From Desulfurococcales archaeon (GTDB lineage: Archaea > Thermoproteota > Thermoprotei_A > Sulfolobales > Desulfurococcaceae): a DNA stretch of 12,074 nt. A program made the translations under genes and the position numbers. The notes under the pieces are model-generated. The model was not told the DNA's origin. It saw only the letters and a program-made list of their open reading frames with translations, and ran no database searches. This document shows positions 6,208-12,074 of this stretch, piece by piece. Within the stretch, counting starts at the first letter, position 1, and each line of letters starts with the position of its first letter. The DNA lies in NCBI GenBank assembly GCA_015521265.1, contig WAON01000062.1, forward strand, positions 1 to 12,074, written 5' to 3'.

Positions 6208-7029
6208 GTGACTAGGGGGCTTCGAGTATTATTATTTGAAACACCCAAAGATCCTTATTATAACCTAGCTCTCGAAGAAGCACTATTCCTACTCCATAGT
6301 AAGGGAATAATTAAGGACGACGTACTGAGGATCTGGCGTAATGAAAATGCTGTAGTCATAGGCTATTTTCAATCGCCAAAAGAAGAAGTAGATTTGGAAT
6401 ATGCTGATAAGATAAAAGCCAGTATCGTTAGGAGATTTACTGGGGGAGGAGCTGTTTACCATGATCTCGGCAATATAAATTACGCAGTTATAACGCATGG
6501 AAAAACAAGCACAGTTTATGAAATCTATGAGTACCTTCTAAAAGGGATCATTAAAGCCCTCAAAATACTCGGACTAGATCCTTGGAGGGAGAATATTAAT
6601 GATATAGTCGCTAATAACAGGAAAATTTCCGGAACAGCTGCAAGCATTAAGGGATCAACCCTGTTCCTCCACGGATCACTCCTAGTATCAACCGACCTAG
6701 AAAAACTTTCAAAAATATTAAGGGTTTCCCGTAAGAAGTTGATGGATAAAGGTGTTAGTTCCGTTAAGTATAGAGTCGCCCTAGTCGAAGACTTAATTGG
6801 TAGGAGGATAGGTTATTGGGAGATCATAGATGCGATAGTTAAAGGCTACTCGGGACTTCTAGGGCTACAACCCTACTTTGACATGCCTACAAAACTCGAA
6901 GTTCTAGTAGCTGATAAATTATACTATGGAAAATATCTTAAGCATGAATGGAACTTTGAGAGAAAGCCTTCCCATTACTTTAAGGATGTTTATAGAGAGA
7001 TCGATGAATTATTAAAAACAAGGTTTTGA
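6208..7029 (+). CDS. lplA: Lipoate-protein ligase A, catalytic subunit
   Basis: Activates lipoate (or octanoate) with ATP and transfers it to a lysine of lipoyl domains such as GcvH. The 273 residues correspond to the catalytic domain only; the C-terminal domain is encoded by the preceding gene. Motifs: YYNLALEEAL (17-26), RRFTGGGAVYHDLGNINY (75-92) that forms the lipoyl-AMP pocket, ENINDIVANNRKISGTAA (128-145) with the substrate-contacting lysine K139, and LFLHGSLLV (152-160). NNRKISG replaces the more common DGRKISG. GTG start with GGTGAT upstream. Its stop codon (7027-7029) directly abuts that of gcvH on the other strand, the likely acceptor protein. Paired with radical-SAM lipoyl synthases (LipS1/LipS2 or LipA), such bipartite ligases also serve de novo lipoate assembly; none is in the window. 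Confidence 0.95.
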   Translation: MTRGLRVLLFETPKDPYYNLALEEALFLLHSKGIIKDDVLRIWRNENAVVIGYFQSPKEEVDLEYADKIKASIVRRFTGGGAVYHDLGNINYAVITHGKTSTVYEIYEYLLKGIIKALKILGLDPWRENINDIVANNRKISGTAASIKGSTLFLHGSLLVSTDLEKLSKILRVSRKKLMDKGVSSVKYRVALVEDLIGRRIGYWEIIDAIVKGYSGLLGLQPYFDMPTKLEVLVADKLYYGKYLKHEWNFERKPSHYFKDVYREIDELLKTRF

Positions 7030-7040
7030 CTAGTGTTTTT
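7014..7040. terminator. Candidate bidirectional terminator of convergent lplA and gcvH
   Basis: With no intergenic base between the genes, termination signals must lie inside coding DNA. On the plus strand a T5 tract at 7036-7040 follows lplA by 7 bases. On the minus strand a T5 tract (A5 at 7014-7018) follows the gcvH stop by 11 bases. No strong hairpin is visible; archaeal T-tract termination would suffice. Confidence 0.35.
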
Positions 7041-7461
7041 CTCTACGGATCTTCTCAGCGTATTTCTCAGGGGTTAATAGTTCCTCGTATTCTTCAGGTT
7101 TTTCGGGATCTATTATCACGATCCATCCGTCGCCATACGGATCAGTATTTAACAACTCCGGTTCCTCGAGGAGTCTCTCATTGACTTCAATAATTTTCCC
7201 GGATACTGGTGCATAGTAGTCGCTAGTAGCTTTTACGGATTCTATTGCTCCAAGGCTTTCTCCCTTCTTAACCTTGATCCCTGGATCCGGTAGTTCTACG
7301 CCTACTATATCTCTAAGTTTCTTCTGTGCATAATCAGTTATTCCTACGATTATTTTTCCATCGTCTCTTTTAAGGGCCCATTCATCTGTTTCTGTATATT
7401 TTCGATCAGTTTTTACAATGTACTTATTCCTACCTACTTCAACTATTAATTCCTCACCCAT
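7030..7461 (-). CDS. gcvH: Glycine cleavage system H protein
   Basis: Lipoyl carrier of the glycine cleavage system; its swinging lipoyl-lysine shuttles the aminomethyl group from the P protein to GcvT and is then reoxidised by dihydrolipoamide dehydrogenase. At 143 residues it is slightly longer than most (about 125-135), from a 13-residue N-terminal segment and an acidic-basic tail. Motifs: YTETDEW (22-28) where bacteria usually have YT..HEW, VGITDYAQKKLRDIV (39-53), the lipoylation site GAIESVKATSDYYAPVSG with K77, and GDGWIVII (about 109-116). ATG start with GGTGGAT 4 bases upstream. It follows glyA by 46 bases on the same strand, so both are probably co-transcribed. Lipoylation by the adjacent LplA/LplB is the natural inference. 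Confidence 0.97.
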   Translation of the reverse strand: MGEELIVEVGRNKYIVKTDRKYTETDEWALKRDDGKIIVGITDYAQKKLRDIVGVELPDPGIKVKKGESLGAIESVKATSDYYAPVSGKIIEVNERLLEEPELLNTDPYGDGWIVIIDPEKPEEYEELLTPEKYAEKIRREKH

Positions 7462-7507
7462 ATTTATCCACCAATTATTCGTGTATGGTTACAGGGTATT
7501 ATTAATC

Positions 7508-8815
7508 CTAGATCCTTGTTGGGTGAAGCATTATTTTTAATAATTCTTCTTCCATTTCAGCCGATATTTTGATTGCGTATTGTACTTCGATGAAGTTCTT
7601 CCGGAATTCCTTGACTTTCTCCTTTACTATTGAGGGATCTTTCTTATCTATTACAACCATCCGCATATACTCAGCGATCTGTTTCATTTCATCTTCCTTC
7701 ATTCCCCACCTAGTCGCTTCTTGTACTCCGAGCCTTATACCGCTTGGATTCTTTATGTCTTCGGGTTTATCCCATGGTAGTAGGTTCTTGTTTACAATAA
7801 TGTTCGCTTCTTCTAGCAGTTGCGCATTTTTCGCTCCCCCACCATGCTCTTTTACATCAATGATTACCTGGTGACTGTTAGTGTATCCTTTATTCTCTGC
7901 GATAACTTTGAATCCATTCTCAGCTAAGGCTTCTGCAAATGTTTTAGCATTTCTCAATATTTGAGCAGCATACTCTTCACCGTAAAGCTTCATCTCGATC
8001 CCTGTAACAGCTGTAGCTGCAAGCCTGTGTAGGTGGTGGTTGCTTACGAACATCGGGAATACTACTTTTCCCACTTTTTTATAATCCTCTCTAGTAACGG
8101 TCGCGATCAATCCCCCCTGTGGGCCGGGGAAGGTTTTATGTGTTGAAGCTGTTAGGATATCTGCTCCAAGCTTTAACGGGTTCTCCCATGCTTTCCCAGT
8201 TATTAATCCTAAGACGTGGGCTGCGTCATACATTAGTTTAGCATCTACGCTGTGAGCCGCTTCAGCGATCTCTTTTACCGGGTGTGGGAATATGTAGAGG
8301 CTGCCGCCTAGTATTACGAGTCTAGGCTTTACCTGCTGGATTAGTTTTACAGCACCATCTACATCAATATTCCACTCCTCTAGGTTGAAGGGCATTTCAA
8401 CTTGTTCCATTCCAAGAGCTCCCAGGGTTCCGTAACGAGTATGGCTTACATGTGCTCCGGCTTGTACGGGGACTACTACTGCTTTATCCCCATAGTTTGC
8501 GAAGGATTTGTATACTGTAGCGTTAGCGATCGTTCCGCTTATAGGTCTCAGCTCTACGTACTCGGTGCCGAGTAGTTCGCCCATAATCTTCTGTGTTTTA
8601 ACTTCCAACTCGTCAACGTATTTTAATCCCTGATAATACCGTTTAAAGGGTTTGCCTTCAGCGTATCGGTGCATCATATCATTCATGTAAAGGATCATTG
8701 CGAGAGGACTCATAACGTTCTCGCTTGCAATCAGGTTTATACATTCCTTTTTACGCCATATCGTATGATTTTTTACGAGTTCTATTACTTCATTCAATTC
8801 ATTAGGGAGCATCAT
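7508..8815 (-). CDS. glyA: Serine hydroxymethyltransferase
   Basis: PLP enzyme interconverting serine and glycine with transfer of a one-carbon unit to a reduced pterin (tetrahydrofolate or an archaeal analogue). At 435 residues it matches archaeal GlyA. Features: CINLIASENVMSP (25-37), RYAEGKPFKRYYQG (50-63), H122xxS in the AHVSHTRYG stretch (121-129), YDAAHVLGL (196-204) with the PLP-ring Asp197 and His200, and STHKTFPGPQGG (224-235), where K227 forms the Schiff base. RLGVQEATRWGM near the C-terminus includes the substrate-carboxylate Arg. ATG start at 8815 with the strong Shine-Dalgarno GGAGGAGGAT five bases before; the ATG next to it is an alternative. Upstream of gcvH in the same direction, so glycine/serine and one-carbon metabolism are co-encoded. 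Confidence 0.97.
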   Translation of the reverse strand: MMLPNELNEVIELVKNHTIWRKKECINLIASENVMSPLAMILYMNDMMHRYAEGKPFKRYYQGLKYVDELEVKTQKIMGELLGTEYVELRPISGTIANATVYKSFANYGDKAVVVPVQAGAHVSHTRYGTLGALGMEQVEMPFNLEEWNIDVDGAVKLIQQVKPRLVILGGSLYIFPHPVKEIAEAAHSVDAKLMYDAAHVLGLITGKAWENPLKLGADILTASTHKTFPGPQGGLIATVTREDYKKVGKVVFPMFVSNHHLHRLAATAVTGIEMKLYGEEYAAQILRNAKTFAEALAENGFKVIAENKGYTNSHQVIIDVKEHGGGAKNAQLLEEANIIVNKNLLPWDKPEDIKNPSGIRLGVQEATRWGMKEDEMKQIAEYMRMVVIDKKDPSIVKEKVKEFRKNFIEVQYAIKISAEMEEELLKIMLHPTRI

Positions 8816-8820
8816 TTAGA

Positions 8821-8866
8821 ATCCTCCTCCAAATACTATTTATCGATTACTACGATTTAATTATTG
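8821..8866 (-). promoter_or_regulatory. Candidate glyA promoter and Shine-Dalgarno
   Basis: On the minus strand, TATA-like taattaaatcg at about 8853-8863 predicts transcription start near 8833, just before GGAGGAGGAT (8821-8830), which stands 5 bases from the ATG. This is the strongest purine-rich Shine-Dalgarno in the window. Confidence 0.45.
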
Positions 8867-8867
8867 A

Positions 8868-8900
8868 CCCATATACAGTTGAACATGTTTAAACAGGTGA
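8868..8900 (+). promoter_or_regulatory. Candidate promoter, overlapping palindromes and Shine-Dalgarno of the AcoX-like gene
   Basis: A TATA-like catatacag at about 8870-8878 predicts transcription start near 8900. GGTGA at 8896-8900 lies 4 bases before ATG 8905. Between them are two overlapping perfect palindromes, AACATGTT (8882-8889) and TGTTTAAACA (8886-8895), which could be a regulator site. Confidence 0.35.
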
Positions 8901-8904
8901 AAGC

Positions 8905-10023
8905 ATGGTTTTGCCTAAGACTATTGGGTTTATAGTAAACCCTATTGCAGGGATGGGCGGCCGGGTAGGGTTAAAGGGTACTGATGGAGATGCATATTTT
9001 GAAGCTTTAAAACGTGGTGCAAAACCGGTTTCACCTGTGAGAGCTAGGTTATTCTTAGAATCGATTAGGGAAAAGGATAAATTAAAACTAGTAGTTGCAG
9101 ACGGTATCATGGGAGCCAAGATCGTTTATGGAACGAGTCTAAGGGATAAAGTTGTCGAGGTAATTAATAACGTTGGAACAGTAACTTCTAGAAGTGATAC
9201 TGTTAGGATAGCATCTAGGATGAAGGAGATTGTTGATCTATTAGTGTTCGTAGGCGGGGATGGGACAGCTAGAGATATTCTAGATGCAATCGATCAATCA
9301 ATACCAGCTCTAGGAGTTCCAAGCGGCGTTAAGATGTATAGTGCAGTTTTCGCAACGAACCCAGTAGCAGCTGCAAAGATCGTTGATTCCTTCATACTAG
9401 ATAAGACTAGGATAGTTCCTCGAGAAGTACTTGATATAGATGAAGAAGCCTTCCGTAAGGATAGATTAGTTGTAAAGCTTTACGGTTACCTCCTAGTACC
9501 AGTAGTAGAAGGATATGTTCAGGGGAGTAAGGCTCCAAGCATGCTTGGAAGTGATGAGTATGAGAATTTATTAGGTATTGCTAGATGGATAGTAGAAAAC
9601 CTCGAACCGGATACATTGTACATTCTGGGCCCTGGGAATACTATAAAGGTAATAGGGGATCTTCTAGGAATCGATAAGACCTTACTGGGCGTTGATGCAG
9701 TTGCAAACGGTAGGCTCGTTGGAAAGGACCTCGGCGAGGAAGAGATCCTGCGGCTACTCGATAAATACGGGAAGGCTAAGATCATAGTTACTCCTATCGG
9801 TGGGCAGGGATATATTTTCGGCCGGGGCAACCAGCAGATATCCCCAGAGGTTATTCGTAGAGTTGGGAGGGATAATATTATAGTTGTTGCTTCTAGGAGG
9901 AAAATAGCCGATCTACCTGTATTACGCATTGATACCGGTGATCCTGTTGTTGATGAAATGCTTAGAGGGTATATCCGGGTAATCGTTGATTATAACTACT
10001 ATGTTGTCAAAAAAGTTGTATAG
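8905..10023 (+). CDS. ATP-NAD kinase superfamily protein, COG3199/AcoX-like
   Basis: A 372-residue protein of the NAD kinase/diacylglycerol kinase fold, in the subgroup COG3199 whose substrate is not established. N-terminal IGFIVNPIAGMGGRVGLKGTDG (7-28) holds the phosphate-binding glycine loop typical of this subgroup; VFVGGDGTARD (114-124) is the catalytic GGDGT of the superfamily; GVPSGVKMYSAVFATNP (137-153) follows. The C-terminal half has LGPGNTIKVI (241-250), LGVDAV (261-266) and TPIGGQGYIFGRGNQQIS (296-313), also subgroup hallmarks. ATG start with GGTGA upstream. It sits between glyA and gcvT, on the opposite strand, so it is not co-transcribed with them but is embedded in the glycine cleavage region. 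AcoX is likewise found in acetoin-dehydrogenase operons, another lipoyl complex. NAD kinase activity is a possibility, not a proven call. Confidence 0.88.
   Translation: MVLPKTIGFIVNPIAGMGGRVGLKGTDGDAYFEALKRGAKPVSPVRARLFLESIREKDKLKLVVADGIMGAKIVYGTSLRDKVVEVINNVGTVTSRSDTVRIASRMKEIVDLLVFVGGDGTARDILDAIDQSIPALGVPSGVKMYSAVFATNPVAAAKIVDSFILDKTRIVPREVLDIDEEAFRKDRLVVKLYGYLLVPVVEGYVQGSKAPSMLGSDEYENLLGIARWIVENLEPDTLYILGPGNTIKVIGDLLGIDKTLLGVDAVANGRLVGKDLGEEEILRLLDKYGKAKIIVTPIGGQGYIFGRGNQQISPEVIRRVGRDNIIVVASRRKIADLPVLRIDTGDPVVDEMLRGYIRVIVDYNYYVVKKVV
10009..10014 (-). terminator. Candidate gcvT terminator (T6 on minus strand)
   Basis: A6 on the plus strand reads as T6 on the minus strand, 14 bases after the gcvT stop, inside the 3' end of the convergent AcoX-like gene. 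Confidence 0.35.
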
Positions 10024-10042
10024 TAGGTTATAGGCTACTTTT
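10022..10042 (+). terminator. Candidate hairpin terminator after the AcoX-like gene
   Basis: AGTAG (10022-10026) pairs with CTACT (10035-10039) around an 8-base loop and runs into TTTT (10039-10042). It starts in the stop codon of the AcoX-like gene and extends into the gcvT 3' end. The stem is short, so this may be chance. Confidence 0.3.
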
Positions 10043-11152
10043 AGTCTCAATAAGTGGGAAGTCAACGATCTTGCCTTTATGTCTTTTACCCCTTATTTCC
10101 AGCTCGACGGGTTCACCGAATAATGCATATCTTGTATCAATGTATGCTTGGGCTATCCCCCTCTTCAATACTGGTGAGAAAGCCCCGCTAGTAACCCACC
10201 CGATTGACTGGTCTTCTACGTAGATCAACATATCCTCTCTGGGAATAACCCTAGCTGATTTCTTAGACATTTTTACTCCGACTCTAACCCATCTAACACC
10301 GTTTCTCCTACAGCTTCTAAGCATTTCTTCCCCAATGTATCCTTTCTTCTTCCAGTCGATAGCCCCCATACCGTATCTTAGGCTTAGAGCGCAGGGATAC
10401 TTAACGGGGTCTTCACCATATTCATGCCCTCCCAGGACGAAGCCCATCTCCATTCTCAGCGTATCCCTTGCTATTATCCCGGCTGGTACAGCTCCCTTCT
10501 CTACGAGTTTTTCAATAAGTTTCTTTATAGCTCCGTGATCCCCCCATATCTCATAGCCGTCTTCACCCGTCCAACCACTCCTGCTTACTAAGAAAACCTT
10601 CACCCCCGCGATCTCGGTATTCATTCTGAATTCCAATGTTTTTAGTTCTCCCATCCATTTAGCCCCGATCTCCTCGAATAATTCAACGGCCCTGGGTCCT
10701 TGGACAGCGATCATCGAGGTTTTAAATGTTATGTCCTCGAGGTTTACCTTAAAACCCCTACTAGCTATGATATTATTAATGTAATCGATCATCTTCTCCC
10801 TTACTAAGGCGTTTGTTACCAGTAGCCATTCTTCATCGTTAACCTTATAGAGCATCTCATCATCTTTCACCCTCGCATACTGGTTTAACGCTAGCGTCGG
10901 ACCACTCATCCACCCTTCAACGACTTTTTCCATATTCTTAGTATATAGTAACTGTATTAGATCAAGAACGTCGCTCCCCTTAAGAATAATCCTGCCCATA
11001 TGGCTTACATCGAAGACTCCGACGTTATTCCTAACAGCTAAGTGTTCTTTAAGACTACTAGTATACCTCATAGGAACTTCCCAATCACCAAAGAATCCCG
11101 TTTCAGCACCAAGTTTCTCCACGTGGAAATCTAGAAGGGGTATACGTAGCAT
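10028..11152 (-). CDS. gcvT: Glycine cleavage system T protein (aminomethyltransferase)
   Basis: Transfers the methylene unit from aminomethyl-lipoyl GcvH to the reduced pterin and releases ammonia. The 374 residues are a normal length. Motifs (numbered from ATG 11152): FFGDWEVPMRYTSSLKEH (20-37), VFDVSHMG (46-53), the DD pair at 97-98 where the family has its catalytic Asp, SRSGWTGEDGYEIW (190-203), IIARDTLRMEMGFVLGGHEY (226-245), GYIGEE (271-276) and IGWVTSGAFSP (317-327). The ATG at 11152 was chosen because GGTGT lies 6 bases before; an earlier in-frame TTG at 11173 would add seven residues. It ends 4 bases from the convergent AcoX-like gene. Its own promoter lies in the spacer shared with the TrkA-like gene. 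Family call is secure; folate versus another pterin is not decidable here. Confidence 0.96.
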   Translation of the reverse strand: MLRIPLLDFHVEKLGAETGFFGDWEVPMRYTSSLKEHLAVRNNVGVFDVSHMGRIILKGSDVLDLIQLLYTKNMEKVVEGWMSGPTLALNQYARVKDDEMLYKVNDEEWLLVTNALVREKMIDYINNIIASRGFKVNLEDITFKTSMIAVQGPRAVELFEEIGAKWMGELKTLEFRMNTEIAGVKVFLVSRSGWTGEDGYEIWGDHGAIKKLIEKLVEKGAVPAGIIARDTLRMEMGFVLGGHEYGEDPVKYPCALSLRYGMGAIDWKKKGYIGEEMLRSCRRNGVRWVRVGVKMSKKSARVIPREDMLIYVEDQSIGWVTSGAFSPVLKRGIAQAYIDTRYALFGEPVELEIRGKRHKGKIVDFPLIETKSSL

Positions 11153-11158
11153 TTTCTT

Positions 11159-11190
11159 ACACCAAATAAACAATACGTAATGATAAAATA
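11159..11190 (-). promoter_or_regulatory. Candidate gcvT promoter and Shine-Dalgarno
   Basis: On the minus strand a TATA-like tattttatc at 11182-11190 predicts transcription start near 11160, giving a short leader. GGTGT at 11159-11163 is an imperfect Shine-Dalgarno 6 bases before ATG 11152. A start at TTG 11173 would have no comparable motif. Confidence 0.35.
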
Positions 11191-11205
11191 ATATTGATTA
11201 AGCTC

Positions 11206-11242
11206 ATATTTATATCGAAGAGTTCGCACAATGCTGATGAGG
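11206..11242 (+). promoter_or_regulatory. Candidate promoter and Shine-Dalgarno of the TrkA-like gene
   Basis: TATA-like atatttatat at 11206-11215 predicts transcription start near 11236. GAGG at 11239-11242 lies 4 bases before the TTG at 11247. An in-frame TGA at 11238-11240 rules out any earlier start. Confidence 0.45.
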
Positions 11243-11246
11243 AAAG

Positions 11247-12074
11247 TTGATAATAGTAATAGTTGGCGCAGGCAAAGTTGGGAGAAAACTCGTTGAGAGG
11301 CTTTCTCCTAGGTATGATGTCATAGTAATTGATAAGGATAAAAGGATCGTGGATGAATTAAACTATGAATATGATGTAATAGCGATCCATGGAGACGGGA
11401 CGTCTCCTGACACACTAAGAGACGCTGGTGTCGATAAAGCTGATTACCTCATAGCAACAACTAATAGTGATCAGGCAAACATTATTATATGCGGTGCAGC
11501 TAAATCCATTGGTAACCCCTATACTATAGCTCGTGTTAAGATGTATGAGTACTTAGAGATCTGGGGAAAAGGCGGTAGGTTATTTGGAGTAGATCTAATG
11601 ATCTGTACTACGCCATTAGTTGCAGCTACAATTTCAGAAGTGATCGAGTATCCGGGGCTCAGAATACTCAGACACTTATATAGTGAATTATACGTCGCGG
11701 AGGCTTATAAGGAACCAAAGAACGGACATCTATGGTTTACAAGGCTTGATAATAGGTTTGTAATAATAGGCCCATTGAAAGAGATCAGCAAAGAATACAA
11801 AAAAGCTAAACCCCGAGATATTGTCTTAATTGGTGCAAGCACTACAAACTATCTCCTAGCAAGGTTCCTTGAAAGCAGGGGATACACGCCAAAACTGATC
11901 GAGATAAACGAGTTAAGGGCTAGGGAAATGTCCGAGAAGTTATCTAAAACAATCATTATACACCACGACGCGTTTGATCTAAGTTTTTGGAAAAGGGAGG
12001 GGCTCGATGATGCTGATATAGTTGTTAACGGTTTAGAAAGCGATGAAAAAACTTTGTTCGCGTCACTGATCGCT
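11247..12074 (+). CDS. trkA: TrkA-like RCK-domain protein (K+ uptake regulator), 3'-truncated by window edge
   Basis: Open to the end of the window, 276 codons, so the C-terminus is missing. TrkA is the cytosolic nucleotide-binding subunit that gates Trk/Ktr potassium transporters. First Rossmann (TrkA-N) domain: MIIVIVGAGKVGRKLVERL (1-19) with GxGxxG at 7-12, IVIDKD (26-31) whose acidic D29 favours NAD(H), HGDGTSPDTLRDAGVDKADYLIA (48-70) and TNSDQANII (72-80). A regulatory segment follows at about 125-185. A second Rossmann-like domain begins at 190 with DIVLIGASTTNYLLARFLE; GASTTN (196-201) replaces the usual glycine signature, so nucleotide binding there may be lost. TTG start follows GAGG, with an in-frame stop just upstream. 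The transporter gene is not in the window; the glycine-cleavage neighbour is probably only adjacent, not functionally linked. Confidence 0.88.
   Translation, partial: MIIVIVGAGKVGRKLVERLSPRYDVIVIDKDKRIVDELNYEYDVIAIHGDGTSPDTLRDAGVDKADYLIATTNSDQANIIICGAAKSIGNPYTIARVKMYEYLEIWGKGGRLFGVDLMICTTPLVAATISEVIEYPGLRILRHLYSELYVAEAYKEPKNGHLWFTRLDNRFVIIGPLKEISKEYKKAKPRDIVLIGASTTNYLLARFLESRGYTPKLIEINELRAREMSEKLSKTIIIHHDAFDLSFWKREGLDDADIVVNGLESDEKTLFASLIA

Noticed and set aside
9519..9929. Minus-strand open frame of 136 codons opposite the AcoX-like gene
   Set aside because: Low-complexity serine/proline-rich translation antisense to well-conserved motifs, with no own Shine-Dalgarno; a shadow frame. The same applies to plus 56-469 and minus 1477-1830.
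11153..11173. Extended start of gcvT at TTG 11173
   Set aside because: Seven extra residues (FIWCKK-type) not typical of the family, and no Shine-Dalgarno at that distance; ATG 11152 fits better.

Overview
The window looks like chromosomal DNA of a hyperthermophilic crenarchaeon, most likely in or near the Desulfurococcales; the rank is inference. The DNA is AT-rich and almost fully coding. Arginine is mostly AGG/AGA and isoleucine often ATA. TATA-like boxes sit about 25-35 bases before first genes, and many genes carry GGTGA(T) Shine-Dalgarno sequences matching the archaeal 16S 3' end. TTG and GTG starts are common. Gene types that fit archaea are an Lrp-type regulator, paired MinD-like ATPases with ferredoxin inserts, an archaeal serine hydroxymethyltransferase and a two-gene lipoate ligase. 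No phage, transposon, CRISPR or RNA gene was seen.

Layout. (1) Positions 10-1909: an Lrp/AsnC regulator (minus) diverges from a type I glutamine synthetase gene (plus); the shared 136-base spacer holds promoters for both and an imperfect palindrome. (2) Positions 2033-7029: seven closely packed plus-strand genes. In order they are an unrecognised 135-residue protein, two MinD/Mrp-like ATPases each with two 4Fe-4S motifs, a NifX-like protein, a membrane protein joining a rubrerythrin-like diiron domain to a VIT1/CCC1 iron transporter domain, and the accessory (LplB-like) and catalytic (LplA-like) subunits of a bipartite lipoate-protein ligase. (3) Positions 7030-8815, minus: glyA then gcvH, whose stop codon directly abuts that of lplA. 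(4) Positions 8905-10023, plus: a COG3199/AcoX-like protein of the ATP-NAD kinase superfamily. (5) Positions 10028-11152, minus: gcvT. (6) Positions 11247 to the window end, plus: a TrkA-like RCK protein, cut by the edge.

How they fit. GcvH carries the lipoyl arm of the glycine cleavage system, LplA/LplB attach the lipoyl group to it, GcvT passes the methylene unit to the pterin, and GlyA interconverts glycine and serine with the same one-carbon carrier. The P protein (glycine decarboxylase) is not in the window. The upstream Fe-S ATPase/NifX/iron-transport genes suggest iron and Fe-S supply. Their position in one run with lplB-lplA raises the untested idea that they support Fe-S-dependent lipoyl synthesis. 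The most interesting leads are this gene run, the AcoX-like kinase beside a lipoyl-dependent complex, the asymmetry of the two ATPases, and the unrecognised first gene.
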